Shown here piece after piece: positions 38,698 through 45,345 of a DNA stretch of 64,000 nucleotides (within the stretch, counting starts at the first letter, position 1; every line of letters starts with the position of its first letter). The DNA is from Cristatella mucedo (lineage: Eukaryota; Bryozoa; Phylactolaemata; Cristatellidae): the NCBI GenBank assembly GCA_009760855.2, contig WPIO01000023.1, positions 559,501-623,500 of the forward strand, given 5' to 3'. The notes under the pieces are model-generated. The model did no database searches. It was not told the DNA's origin and saw only the letters and a list, made by a program, of their open reading frames with translations. Both the position numbers and the translations under genes were made by a program.

Positions 38698-40640
38698 CAT
38701 ATAGTACCCTAGGAGCTTGCTCTCTAGCCAAGAGCTTCATATATGCCACAGAGCTCGAGCCCACGACCTAGGTCGTCAAAGGTGAGCGAGCACCTTGACC
38801 CCTGGCCAAAGCAGAGCAGCATCCAGAATGCACATAAACACACATAATAATACGGGGAGACACATAAAAATTAGCTCACGCCGCAGCTCGGTAAGAAGCC
38901 TTACTTTGGGAAAGTACGAGCACGAAATGGGATCTGAAACAGCATGATTTCCCACTGCGCAATCACAAGCAGCTAGCATGGAGAAAATAGATATGTCCCG
39001 ATTCAAGAAGGATCGATGCAGTTAATACAAACAAGTTCAAGGAAAAACTGTATGGACAGCCTATATCTCGTAGGAATCGTGACCCAAGTAATATTAATAT
39101 AAAATCTAATCAAAACTCTTGCATTAAAAGCCAGACACGATCTAACCGGTCTTAACCATGCACAGTTGCCTGGGGACAAGCAAAAGAAATCAATAAGTCA
39201 CCTTGGTATGTTGTTTTTTGGGTCTTCACTATCATTTGCCAAGCCTCCAAACAGATAAACTTTAGTACCCCAGAGTGTAAAGCTGTGACCTACAAAACAA
39301 GTTCAAAAGTACTACTCGTAGAGTTTCCCCTTCATACGTGTTTCACAGGCCAAATTAATTAAAGCAGTAACATCAATATGCGTTGAATAAATATGAATCA
39401 ACTAAATCATACGACCATACAAAGCTCGACAGAGCCACCTATTCCAAAACAAATCGGGGCTCACAGGGCCTCAAAACAAAAGCTAGAACGCCATGCGTGA
39501 CAGCCATGAGAAACGGACACCTACTTAGAACAGGCCAGAATAATTGAACGCAAGATAATTTTTTTTTAAATGCAAAAAGTTTGCACAAATAGACCGTTGC
39601 ACCGACGGTGCTAGCAATAATTGCCAACATAATCAGTAATACTTACCAAGTCTAGGGCACGGTGCCGGGGCATTTTTTGGCGGCTTCGGCTTGAGTTTTT
39701 TCCATTCCCACCTACTGGCCTGTAGTTCAAATAATTCATTTGAGTACTTCCCATATTCCACCATACCGCCGAACACCAGCAGTCTCGTGCCATCGCATAC
39801 AAAGCCGAAAGCTGCACAACCGGGCGGGACCTCTCCTTTTACGGCCGGAACAAACCACTGATTGGTTGCTACAAAGAATAGACAAGTGAGTTGTCTCCAC
39901 CTTGTTCTGCAGATAACCTCTGCTCAAGGTGGCCGCATACCTATAAACAAGCGGCGATGCGACCCGAGGTGTGCACGGCGACACCGAGCAACGCAGCGAC
40001 TCACGAGCTCTTCGCGCGGCGCTGAGTAGCCACATCTCTTGCCATCGCTCAGCGGCAAACCGGGGCCACCCGCAGGGCCAGGGCCGTACAAGGCGGTCAA
40101 CAACATCACAAGTACAACCTAAATAGAATGGGCGACGCGCTGAACAGTGGGTAGGACGAAGTCACAAGATCGGGTAACGACCTCGTTTACTTCCGATCGA
40201 CGGCAGCAGCGGCGAGTCCCTAGATTGTTGCCTAGAAGATCGCCATTGGGCGCCGCCATATTGGCTGCCCTCTTTTTCATATTCAATTTTCTCCTAAACT
40301 ACGGAAGGTGGACATGGAGCAAACCCATGAAACATTACCGAAATGACTATAATAACCCTAACCCTACTTTTGGCACCCGTAAGCATGCGGATCTCGCATC
40401 TTCGCGGATGTAGCAAATGACAACAATTTAGCGCCATCTTGGCTTGGCCGGAGCACTGTTTATATCAGTAGGCAACCTACCAGTATTGAAGACATGGAGC
40501 TCGTCAACTATCCCTTCGTTGCCGCCTCCGAAAACGACCATCAGATCTTTTATGGCTACTGCCCTGTGACCATGGCGGGGTCTCGGACTAGACCCACTGG
40601 CGTTACTTATCTTCTTCCACTTCAATATGGGAGCCGCCAT
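13124..40640 (-). CDS. HCFC1: Host cell factor 1 (HCF-1), 22 coding exons, 1305 aa
   Basis: HCF-1 is a nuclear scaffold that joins transcription factors to histone-modifying complexes (SET1/MLL, Sin3) and helps control the cell cycle. Residues 1-350 (exons 1-7) form six Kelch repeats, with FGGG, FGGM, FGGL, YGGM, FGGW and the [17 protein letters not shown] signature, all very close to animal HCF-1. Residues 351-390 are the first fibronectin-III part (SAS1N-like). Residues 464-844 are a Thr/Ala/Val/Gly-rich linker. Residues about 1006-1235 are the C-terminal FN3 pair, with [19 protein letters not shown] and [15 protein letters not shown]. Basic patches PVKRV and SPKRIKLED near the end are likely nuclear signals. 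The exon lengths sum to 3918 nt and every junction phase agrees. No CETHETGTT-type proteolytic repeat is present. The start is the ATG whose product begins [13 protein letters not shown], matching the family N-terminus. Confidence 0.97.
13381..13444 (-). CDS. HCFC1: HCF-1 exon 21 (basic tail)
   Basis: Acceptor TTAAG ends at 13445 and donor GTATGT starts at 13380. It encodes residues 1235-1255, [27 protein letters not shown] is a likely part of the C-terminal nuclear localisation signal. Confidence 0.88.
13535..13859 (-). CDS. HCFC1: HCF-1 exon 20 (FN3)
   Basis: Acceptor AATAG ends at 13860 and donor GTAAGT starts at 13534. It encodes residues 1127-1234 with [40 protein letters not shown] and [20 protein letters not shown], the last FN3 domain. 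Confidence 0.97.
14027..14224 (-). CDS. HCFC1: HCF-1 exon 19 (FN3)
   Basis: Acceptor TTGTAG ends at 14225 and donor GTTAGT starts at 14026. It encodes residues 1061-1126. [40 protein letters not shown] and [10 protein letters not shown] are near-identical to the self-association FN3 domain of HCF-1. Confidence 0.97.
14440..14560 (-). mobile_element. Possible tRNA-derived SINE
   Basis: On the minus strand a tRNA-like stretch carries CGTAGGCTCAAATCCTGAT (B-box-like) downstream of GGTCTTAGCCTGAGGCTAAA. The rest is unclear. It lies in an HCF-1 intron. Confidence 0.35.
15423..15587 (-). CDS. HCFC1: HCF-1 exon 18 (start of C-terminal FN3 pair)
   Basis: Acceptor GCCAG ends at 15588 and donor GTAAGT starts at 15422. 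It encodes residues 1006-1060. [20 protein letters not shown] matches NQWFDVGVIKGTN..VTHYFLP of HCF-1. Confidence 0.95.
15671..15783 (-). CDS. HCFC1: HCF-1 exon 17
   Basis: Acceptor TTTAG ends at 15784 and donor GTATGT starts at 15670. It encodes residues 968-1005, [20 protein letters not shown] then a short acidic tail. DPLxxLASAA is a conserved HCF block preceding the C-terminal FN3 domains. Confidence 0.92.
16324..16379. repeat. 12-bp hairpin fused to a (GT)16 microsatellite
   Basis: ACACCTACTGAA (16324-16335), loop GGCA, then TTCAGTAGGTGT (16340-16351), perfectly complementary and running straight into the GT repeat (16348-16379). Confidence 0.9.
17512..17580 (-). CDS. HCFC1: HCF-1 exon 16 (linker, 69 nt)
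   Basis: Acceptor TTCTAG ends at 17581 and donor GTAAGA starts at 17511. It encodes residues 945-967, [20 protein letters not shown] and LAN. VKQE is a second sumoylation-like motif. Confidence 0.85.
18020..18100 (-). mobile_element. SINE/LINE 3' tail fragment
   Basis: ACATTTGTGTAACACCCTAT, AAATCTCTTTCTAGGCACTT and GGAAAGAAAGCAT. A similar arrangement is at 22375-22470 and 56420-56500. It directly precedes HCF-1 exon 15 on the plus strand. Confidence 0.55.
18120..18419 (-). CDS. HCFC1: HCF-1 exon 15 (acidic linker)
   Basis: Acceptor TTTGTAG ends at 18420 and donor GTGGGT starts at 18119. It encodes residues 845-944, an acidic, Ser/Pro-rich segment with [28 protein letters not shown] and [17 protein letters not shown] has the look of a sumoylation motif (psi-K-x-E). 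QVDS at about 930 resembles, but does not match, a taspase site. Confidence 0.88.
18735..18860 (+). mobile_element. Tc1-like transposase C-terminal fragment
   Basis: Encodes [20 protein letters not shown] and TSH before a stop. It is nearly the same as the C-terminus of the Tc1 copy at 28817 ([20 protein letters not shown]). Nothing upstream is clearly transposase. Confidence 0.6.
19245..20220 (+). mobile_element. LINE-B (second CR1/L2-like family), decayed C-terminal part
   Basis: + strand peptides [40 protein letters not shown] and KTRDCL are followed by broken versions of the HWLPV.., LKTTGDR-F and LWSS blocks. The 3' end (CTGTTGGCTACCGTATGCCC and after) recurs at 36245-36520. No intact ORF remains. 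Confidence 0.7.
20596..20805 (-). CDS. HCFC1: HCF-1 exon 14 (linker)
   Basis: Acceptor TATAG ends at 20806 and donor GTAGCC starts at 20595. It encodes residues 775-844, [20 protein letters not shown] through an Ala-rich stretch to [10 protein letters not shown]. The phase fits both neighbours. Confidence 0.88.
20879..21266 (-). CDS. HCFC1: HCF-1 exon 13 (linker)
   Basis: Acceptor TTTAG ends at 21267 and donor GTAAGT starts at 20878. It encodes residues 646-774, [20 protein letters not shown] and a long Gly/Ala/Thr/Val-rich run with KIIT-like repeats ([27 protein letters not shown]). The composition is typical of the HCF linker. Confidence 0.9.
21587..21895 (-). pseudogene. HCFC1: Duplicated part of HCF-1 exon 11 with flanking intron and SINE
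   Basis: It matches 23085-23393 through exon, acceptor and SINE. The exon-like part reads [20 protein letters not shown] then [11 protein letters not shown] and hits a stop soon after the similarity ends. It has the acceptor but no good donor, so it is most likely not used. The two copies differ by roughly 10% over the exon part. The SINE-1 of this copy spans about 21735-21895. Confidence 0.75.
22080..22220 (-). CDS. HCFC1: HCF-1 exon 12 (linker)
   Basis: Acceptor CTTTAG ends at 22221. It encodes residues 599-645, [20 protein letters not shown] to PATILGVSS, matching the LPAGTILKLVT..TILGISS block of HCF-1. The chosen donor at 22079 (GTTCAG) is weak but is the one that keeps the frame with exon 13. 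A stop follows if it is not used. Confidence 0.85.
22375..22500 (-). mobile_element. SINE/LINE 3' tail fragment
   Basis: ATAATAATAATTACATTTGT, then AGTCTCTTTCTATACACTAT and AAAGAAAGCAT. It is the same type as at 18020 and 56420, in an HCF-1 intron. Confidence 0.5.
22980..23200 (-). CDS. HCFC1: HCF-1 exon 11 (linker; source of a nearby duplicate)
   Basis: Acceptor TCATAG ends at 23201 and donor GTAAGT starts at 22979. It encodes residues 525-598, [20 protein letters not shown] followed by [14 protein letters not shown] and [14 protein letters not shown]. The 5' half of this exon, with its upstream intron and a SINE, is duplicated near 21590-21895. Confidence 0.92.
23222..23393 (-). mobile_element. 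SINE-1 in HCF-1 intron 10
   Basis: An inverted SINE-1 with tail AGGACCCTAAGAGAACTT, B-box region AGCCCACGACCCTGG and head GGCCCAAACCA. It is the paralogue of the copy at 21735-21895, both being part of the same local duplication. Confidence 0.8.
23443..23584 (-). CDS. HCFC1: HCF-1 exon 10 (linker)
   Basis: Acceptor TTTTAG ends at 23585 and donor GTAAGT starts at 23442. It encodes residues 478-524. [20 protein letters not shown] resembles the PQMSGMAAL..AAATQKI block of vertebrate HCF-1. Confidence 0.92.
24009..24085 (-). mobile_element. LINE-A 3' end fragment
   Basis: AATAATAATAATTCACTTGA, TAAAGCGCCCTCAGAGAACT and TAGGCGCTTTACATTTGCTG are the minus-strand image of the LINE-A tail. Confidence 0.75.
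24380..24500 (-). mobile_element. Tc1-like fragment
   Basis: On the minus strand one frame reads [12 protein letters not shown], like the Tc1 QSPDLNPIExLW motif. The segment is short and broken. Confidence 0.35.
24715..25960 (+). mobile_element. Decayed Tc1-like transposon interrupted by a LINE-A
   Basis: + strand peptides in different frames are [20 protein letters not shown] (helix-turn-helix), [23 protein letters not shown], then after the insertion [12 protein letters not shown]-type sequence near 25465, [11 protein letters not shown] near 25650, and [11 protein letters not shown] to ISSMPGRV near 25760-25900. A LINE-A 3' end is inserted between the VRRRP and KGVMIWG blocks. A run of 10 G interrupts the first block. 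It lies in HCF-1 intron 9. Confidence 0.65.
25235..25435 (+). mobile_element. LINE-A 3' end nested in the Tc1-like element
   Basis: Encodes [14 protein letters not shown]-like C-terminus, then the tail GTGCCTAGAAAGAGATTCAG and GACGGCATTATAGAAATG. The left edge of the insert is uncertain and may reach 25140. Confidence 0.65.
26135..26176 (-). CDS. HCFC1: HCF-1 exon 9, 42-nt microexon
   Basis: Acceptor TTGTAG ends at 26177 and donor GTAAGT starts at 26134. It encodes [14 protein letters not shown] in phase 0-0, in the style of the HCF linker. As the exon is in-frame it could be skipped. It is supported only by splice signals and composition. Confidence 0.7.
26948..27460 (+). mobile_element. 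LINE-A 5'-truncated copy
   Basis: Starts at the RT C-terminal block (CACTTTTAGGCCCCTTTATT) and runs through TCCTTTGGAGACCGTGCATT to the family tail GAGGGTGCTTTATCAAGTGT and TATTATTATT. It is close in sequence to 42050 and 58215. Confidence 0.85.
28047..28384 (-). CDS. HCFC1: HCF-1 exon 8 (first FN3 part and start of linker)
   Basis: Acceptor CTGCAG ends at 28385 and donor GTAAGT starts at 28046. It encodes residues 351-463. [20 protein letters not shown] and [20 protein letters not shown] correspond to the N-terminal self-association FN3 half. A Ser/Thr/Pro/Gln-rich stretch ends in [11 protein letters not shown]. Confidence 0.95.
28805..29790 (-). mobile_element. Tc1-like transposon, decayed
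   Basis: Minus-strand peptides appear in order over about 1 kb: [25 protein letters not shown] (HTH), [80 protein letters not shown] (aligned to the QQDNDPKHTA region), [17 protein letters not shown] and [20 protein letters not shown]. This is the normal order of a Tc1 DDE transposase. Frameshifts and stops disrupt it. It sits in HCF-1 intron 7 in the same orientation as the gene. Terminal repeats were not delimited. Confidence 0.85.
29800..29975 (-). mobile_element. LINE-A 3' end
   Basis: The ATAATAATAATGCACTTGAT tail, AAAGCGCCCTCAGAACTCAA, and GCTTTACATTTGCTGCAAAG, the reverse of the LINE-A tail. It abuts the Tc1 copy on its 5' side. Confidence 0.8.
29980..32700. other. HCF-1 intron 7 remainder
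   Basis: Apart from a minus-strand open stretch with splice signals (30148-30303) and a SINE-1-like copy (about 31645-31755), I recognise nothing. Broken + strand frames around 31850-32100 do not match a family I know. Confidence 0.5.
31645..31755 (+). mobile_element. SINE-1-like copy
   Basis: GGTAGGGCACTCGCCTTTGA (head), GACCGGGCCGTGGGCTCAAG (B box) and GGGGGCTATATAAATAAAG tail. The hairpin part is diverged. Confidence 0.6.
32756..32935 (-). CDS. HCFC1: HCF-1 exon 7 (Kelch 6)
   Basis: Acceptor TTTCAG ends at 32936 and donor GTAGGT starts at 32755. It encodes residues 291-350, including [34 protein letters not shown] and KDLWYLET, which close the propeller. Confidence 0.97.
33365..33450 (-). 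mobile_element. SINE-1 fragment next to HCF-1 exon 6
   Basis: ACAGGGCTCGAGCCCATGAC and CTTGGTTGC are the inverted B-box region. It is only about 50 bp from the exon 6 donor. Confidence 0.55.
33498..33604 (-). CDS. HCFC1: HCF-1 exon 6 (Kelch 5-6)
   Basis: Acceptor TTGCAG ends at 33605 and donor GTATGC starts at 33497. It encodes residues 255-290, [20 protein letters not shown] then [15 protein letters not shown]. It is almost identical to the family sequence. Confidence 0.97.
33690..33774 (-). CDS. HCFC1: HCF-1 exon 5 (Kelch 4-5)
   Basis: Acceptor CCAG ends at 33775 and donor GTATGT starts at 33689. It encodes residues 227-254, [20 protein letters not shown] and SANIIGN. Confidence 0.96.
33898..34106 (-). 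CDS. HCFC1: HCF-1 exon 4 (Kelch 3-4)
   Basis: Acceptor TTCAG ends at 34107 and the donor GTACTG starts at 33897. It encodes residues 157-226 with [20 protein letters not shown] and [15 protein letters not shown]. The intron before it (34107-39201, about 5.1 kb) holds several SINEs, a LINE-B tail and the SPIN-like element. Confidence 0.97.
34905..34985 (+). mobile_element. SINE-2 tail
   Basis: GGTGATAGCCATCAAGGCTC, TTCAGCTGCTTTATAAA, then GGATCAACTGACC. This is the 3' half of SINE-2. Confidence 0.6.
35345..35505 (+). mobile_element. SINE-2 copy
   Basis: GGGATAAGGTGCTAGCACTT, GAGTTCAAGTTCT, then GTGATAGCTCTTTTAAGAAG and GTTAAGCTGTTAAATCAACT. The spacing matches the copies at 1600 and 36905. 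Confidence 0.65.
36245..36520 (+). mobile_element. LINE-B 3' end
   Basis: Matches the end of the LINE-B copy at about 20010-20215 (GAGACAAAGTCTGTTGGCTA, then CTATACAAAACTCTCCTGCG) and ends in (ATTAC)n. It is 5'-truncated. Confidence 0.7.
36905..37065 (+). mobile_element. SINE-2, near full length
   Basis: GAGGTAAGGTGCTCACTCTT (A box), GAGGTTCGAATCCTGCAGTT (consensus tRNA B box), ATTGCCAACTGCAATCAGTG, then GAGGCTGTTAAATCAGCTAA. This is one of the two best copies of the family. Confidence 0.8.
37199..37384. mobile_element. SPIN-like hAT MITE (186 bp) with target-site duplication
   Basis: Ends are CAGTGGTTCTCAACC and GGTTAAGAACCGCTG, imperfect 15-bp inverted repeats of hAT type. The flanks are ATTTAGAT and GTTTAGAT, an 8-bp target-site duplication with one change. 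Internal blocks TAATGCCGCGACCCTTTAAT and GGGTCGTTCGACCCCCAAAG are the sequences I know from the SPIN / URR1 non-autonomous hAT group of tetrapods. No ORF. It lies in HCF-1 intron 3. Confidence 0.88.
38641..38820 (-). mobile_element. (TA)28 plus inverted SINE-1
   Basis: A perfect AT run of about 55 bp (38641-38695) abuts the 3' end of a SINE-1 (TAGTACCCTAGGAGCTTGCT, GAGCTCGAGCCCACGACC, CCTGGCCAAAGCAGAGC). It is in HCF-1 intron 3. Confidence 0.8.
39202..39289 (-). CDS. HCFC1: HCF-1 exon 3 (Kelch 3)
   Basis: Acceptor TTTGTAG ends at 39290 and donor GTGACT starts at 39201. It encodes residues 128-156, [20 protein letters not shown] and SEDPKNNIP. It is too short for a simple ORF search. Confidence 0.96.
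39647..39868 (-). CDS. HCFC1: HCF-1 exon 2 (Kelch 1-2)
   Basis: Acceptor TTTGTAG ends at 39869 and donor GTAAGT starts at 39646. It encodes residues 54-127 with [31 protein letters not shown] and [12 protein letters not shown]. Confidence 0.97.
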
Positions 40641-40644
40641 CTTG
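40431..40644. promoter_or_regulatory. YY1-type motifs at the HCF-1 start
   Basis: CCGCCATCTTG at 40634-40644 reads AAGATGGCGG on the gene strand and contains the HCF-1 ATG. A second GCGCCATCTTGG lies at 40431-40442 just inside intron 1, and GCCGCCATATTGG lies at 40252-40264. YY1 sites overlapping start codons are a known feature of many animal housekeeping promoters. YY1 binding here is inferred from motif alone. Confidence 0.55.
40481..40640 (-). CDS. HCFC1: HCF-1 exon 1 (start codon, Kelch 1)
   Basis: ATG is at 40640-40638 and donor GTAGGT starts at 40480. It encodes residues 1-53, [13 protein letters not shown] through [20 protein letters not shown] to HVFNT. The start codon sits inside a YY1-like AAGATGGCGGC motif. 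Confidence 0.97.
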
Positions 40645-41930
40645 TTTCATACCCGCACTGCTGGGGGTACAATGGCCAAATACCTGTATCTCCTGCCAAT
40701 GGCAACGCAAAGGTTACCAACCAGATATCTATAACATATATAAAATGTCATATAAAATTTAAAAACGAATAATACACAGTCTTAGTTTCCTTCAAACACC
40801 TGTTTTCCTAGTTTGCCTAAAGTACAACGCCCAGCGAACTTCCGCCGGCCTTACATAGGACAGCTGTGGAGGACAACTACGAATCTCCCGAATTCTTGTA
40901 CTAAAAAAGTAATGAAGACGGCATAATAATTCGGGCTGCATATTCTACGTATTCTATATAATCTATATTTTAATTAATATTTATTAATATGCAGTCTACG
41001 ATGAAGGCTCCTATTTTGAACGACTAAGAGACCCGCTGGAATGTGGGCACATATGAGTTGCGACTCTACTTGCGAGCAGTAGATAGATGTAGTATGGATG
41101 TTGGGGTAGCTACTTTCAGATTTATTCACAATCAGACTCAAAGTAGGTCAGATTTCCTCTTAACTGCGATCTTCTGCAGCTTTATCATGCCTAAGATACA
41201 CATATCGGAACTTGGTACGCTGAAAAGCGCGAGTCGGGCACTGAGGGAGACGCCCGTATGCCGTACGCGTAAGTACTCAGTGTCATGGGGCCAGTACTTT
41301 GCTACTCTGATATAATCTTGTTGCTGTAAAATATTCTTTCTACGAGACAAGCTATCGCGAAATAAGCCTCGACGGACGGTGCTTCAATTCCCCGCGATTA
41401 CGGACTGTGAGCTGGAGAGCTGAACCTCGATTCCGAACTATGAGCTTTGCCGCTGAATTAGAATGGGGCCACTAACGAAATGGCCGCGATAAGCCCAGGC
41501 TTATGAGCAGCGCGATGTTTGGCATAACTTATGACCTGGCCACGGTACGGTGGTAATCTGCACGGTCCTAGCCGCAGCCGCTCTCCTGGAGCAACAATGC
41601 TGTAAGCCTGTTACCGAGTAGGCTGGATGTCACCTGCCGTATCAGCCGTGATATACATGCTATTGTTTTGCTTTTCTAATACTTTATTTTGTTAGCTCTG
41701 CGCACAGGATATCGAGCTTTGTCTTGTTATCGCTAACGTATTGCGAGCTTCAGGCCTTTGCACATTGCATGCATTGTGCCGCTATCCGAACAAGTGAGGG
41801 TCTCGTGGTCATAACTGTGTACATGGCAACTGCGTTTATTAGAAGTACTGTTGCGCAAGTCTGAACTGGGAAATTCGAAGGAAGAAAATTTAGTATTTAA
41901 GCGCTAAGGTTGCAGTAAAATATACTTGGA

Positions 41931-41998
41931 CAATTCATTTGTGTAGCACCCCTAAAAGAGCTTAATCTCTATCTAAGCGTTTAGCATAGTTCGAGCGA
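41931..41998 (-). mobile_element. SINE-1 3' fragment
   Basis: AATTCATTTGTGTAGCACCC, CTTAATCTCTATCTAAGCGT. Only the tail survives, next to a LINE-A. Confidence 0.65.
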
Positions 41999-42049
41999 AT
42001 GCGGACCGCACGGCATCATATCTGTATGAAGCATTTTTCTATACAGCAT

Positions 42050-42540
42050 TTTCTGTACATAGGTCACTTCATTCTTTGGCTCCAGCCTATCTTATCAGAT
42101 CTACTCCCCCACCAGGCCAAGCATCGTACCACCCGCTTTTCGGAATCCAACAGTCTACCAATACCTCGTACAAACCTCAAATCCTTTGGAGACCGTGCAT
42201 TTAGTTCGTATGCTCCCAAAGCCTGGAACTCCCTCCCGACTTGCGTCACAACATCCCATTTAAAAAGAACTTAAAAACCTATTTAGGACAGCATTTAGTG
42301 GATCCTGTGATTCGTCCTTCACGCGCTTATGCATGCTGACACTGTGCATGCTGCCACTGTGCATGCTGCCACTAACTATATTTGCATGCTGACCCTGTGC
42401 ATGTCACCCCTAACCATGTTATTCATGTTTATCAAACATGATATTACTCGCCATTCAATCGCGCTTCCCTTTGCAGCAAATGTGAAGCGCCTAGAAAGAA
42501 ATTAAGTTCTCTGAGGTCGCTTTATCAAGTGCATTATTAT
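42050..42540 (+). mobile_element. LINE-A 5'-truncated copy
   Basis: Encodes [40 protein letters not shown] and LPTCV, then the tail AAGCGCCTAGAAAGAAATTA and CTTTATCAAGTGCATTATTA. GCATGCTGCCACTGT is duplicated in tandem at about 42346-42375. Little diverged from the copy at 58215. Confidence 0.88.
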
Positions 42541-42764
42541 TATTACAGCCGCTGCAAACTATGTAGCACTTTAAATTAATCTGATTGTCTTATGCTACAA
42601 TGTGCATTCTTTCAGTTATAAAAATGTCAAAACCGTGGACTCGTCTTGGGAGAAATTTTAATCTCCCATCGGTTTTACCCAAAGCAATAACTAAAGACAC
42701 TTATGGCTCGTGCGAGGTGACCTTTCATCTAATACACGGGTATATAGCGTGCGGCTTGTCAGAT

Positions 42765-42950
42765 CTGAGCCGTGATGGTACACTGGGTAAGGCAGTTGCT
42801 TTCACAACCTCGGTTCCAAGATCGTGGGTTCGATTCCTGCCGTTGGCGATTCTTTATCGCCGCTGCAAGCCGTAAAGGCTCTTCTGTCGCTATACACAAC
42901 GAGGCTGTTTAATCAGCTAGGATTTATTATTTATTTATTTATTATCTGCA
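42765..42950 (+). mobile_element. SINE-2, near full length
   Basis: CACTGGGTAAGGCAGTTGCT (A box), GATCGTGGGTTCGATTCCTG (B box), CGTAAAGGCTCTTCTGTCGC, GAGGCTGTTTAATCAGCTAG and an ATTTATTT tail. Confidence 0.8.
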
Positions 42951-45059
42951 CATTCTGGGCAGACTGCGAAACATGTACTGCTTTAATATAGGCTATAGTA
43001 AGTCTATATTTATTGTGTATATGTATAGATATATACATGAATGCATACATAAATGCTTATCCAAACGCGAATGTATGCATACATGAATGCATATATACTA
43101 TAGTGCCTTACGAGCGCAATACTACGATTGGCTATATTCACTATTTAAAGCATTGACCAGCAAATAGCTTCTGATAAGCTGTGCCCCTCCAATGGCTTAG
43201 CCTCGGGAAGAAAACAAGTCAACAAACGCACAATAGCATAATAGCCATCGCAATGAATTTTATCCTCCTGCTAAATGGTAAGCAAGGGGATAGAAGTAGA
43301 TCAAGAGTTTCTGCCAAGTGCAATGAATTGAAAATCCCACAAGTTTCAAAATCCATGCGAGTGACTGATGATGTCAGTGTCGACACTCATACGACCGGCT
43401 GAAACGAAAGGTTCGTTGCGTTGAAAATAATAAAACTTCTACTCTGTTATAATGATGCACAGCACCAACGAAAAGCGCCCGTACCTTTAAAATAGCAAGT
43501 CCGTACCCATAGCGTTAAGGAGTCAATTCGTCTAGAATCAGCCTACGAGGCCTACGAAACTGCAGACCGGTGGAGAGCCTCGGGCGAAACTCCCACCTGG
43601 CTCAAAGCGTAGAGCAAAAACGTCTGACTATTACACGACTTCGGATTTTAGGCTGGATTAGCATCGATTAACTCATAACCGGTTCCTAGCCGATATTATT
43701 CAGGAACCGCGAATACTATTTCGACAATCATAATCTTGCTGACCTAGCACGCCACCATTTCACTGCCTCTCCTTCAATTAAGTTAGACCTTAGCCACAAT
43801 AGTAAAGGAAACCTAACCAAACTTAAGCTACGGTAGGTGTCAATCGGTAGACCGCCGCTTCGCTACACTCTAACTGGTCTTTTTAGCGAGCGATGCTTAG
43901 CTAGAAGAGTGCTAGAATACGGGCAGGGCAGGATCCTCGTCATGAAACTAACTAATCACTGAAGTGGCATAAAATATATGGAGGCACGTGAAGTATAACC
44001 GGACGCTACTAAGCAGCTAACGGTAGGCAGCAGTATTAGTGGCTTGACGAGGCTATCTACTTTGCTCCAAGGTCTGCCGTAACATGAACCGATTCTCATG
44101 TAACCAACCCTCCTTGAAGTTTACCATACACATAGGCTATCCGTTGAGCATAAGATTGCATGCTAAAAGTTCCTTTATTTCTTTGAAAATAACGACTAAC
44201 TTGAAATGATTTGGAGCTTCTTCAAAGTGATTTCAAGACTGCTCATTAAGGTTACGTTTCAAGAATTAAATAAAGTTAATATGAAAATCTGCGGCAGTGG
44301 GCGTTTCGGGGGGGGGGTGGCTCATTCTATGGAGAAGTCACCAGTTAGTAGGCTGCTCATGTGAGCATTTTATTAGTCTATTATAAGTTTTCCTTTGCAA
44401 GCTTTACATGCTGAGTGCATGTGATAATCGATCAATTAGCAAGCTTCCTTTCCCGAATGTTTAATGTGCCTGAATAGAATTTTACCAGTAGCTCTTAGAG
44501 GCGCTTATACGAATGGTTCTGATCGCTATTATTATTAATGTCTGGCTTTTGCGAAGCCAGCAGTGCTGGCAATAGCTATACCACTTTTCATGGCAAACAT
44601 TTTTTGAAGTCAAGAACTGCAGCTTAAAGTGGTTGCTTTGCCTTAACTGTGTTCCAGGGCCTTGTACCCTACGTACGTAGTCGAAATATCCTGGCTCTGA
44701 TGTCTCTACTAGCAAGTTCCTCTAATTAATTCTGACAACTCTTCACAGCTCAATGCAGGTAGCAGCGAAGGGCAAGGCAGGGGCATGCATAGCTTCTAGC
44801 GAAAGAACTCGAAAGTGTTTGGCATTATTGGAAAAACCTTAGTGCTGGACGCTTAAATTACAAGAGAGGAAGCTGAAGACAAGACTATAAGCCTTGTGTC
44901 CTCCAGTTTGACAAACGAGCTATGAAACTGTCAGCTTGCAGTGTACACATGGTTTTCGCGATCCACTTTGTTTGCTTTACTTCTATCTGAAATACTTGCA
45001 ACCCTGTCTTTGCCTGACGTCTCGGCCTGGGATCATTTAGCTAGCGGCCATTAGTCCGG

Positions 45060-45345
45060 CACCTGTCTCGAATTCTTCAGAGATAGCCTGGAGCTTGCTC
45101 CCAGGCACCCGAAGCTTGTAATCGACCGTCATCACATCCCTTGACTTGATGACATTTAAAATGAAGCTAAAACCCACATCTTACCCTCACTATTTCCTTA
45201 AGCCGTCCAAATTGCTCTTGACGTGCAGTGCAAACCGTGCATATTGGTATCTCTGGTCAGTTCATGTGCTTCTAGTCCAGCTTTTGGATTACATAGGAAG
45301 AGATTTACGCTCTTCTCAGGGTGCTGTATAGTCTTGTTACTGTCA
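45060..45345 (+). mobile_element. Decayed LINE-A C-terminal fragment
   Basis: LDLMTFKMKLKP, then a tail with ATAGGAAGAGATTTACGCTC and TTCTCAGGGTGCTGTATAG. Strongly diverged. Confidence 0.45.

Noticed and set aside
43360-43430. CTGATGA followed by GAAACGAAA, resembling a hammerhead ribozyme core
   Set aside because: The bases between do not form a proper stem II, and the required CUGANGA-stem-GAAA spacing and a paired cleavage site could not be drawn.
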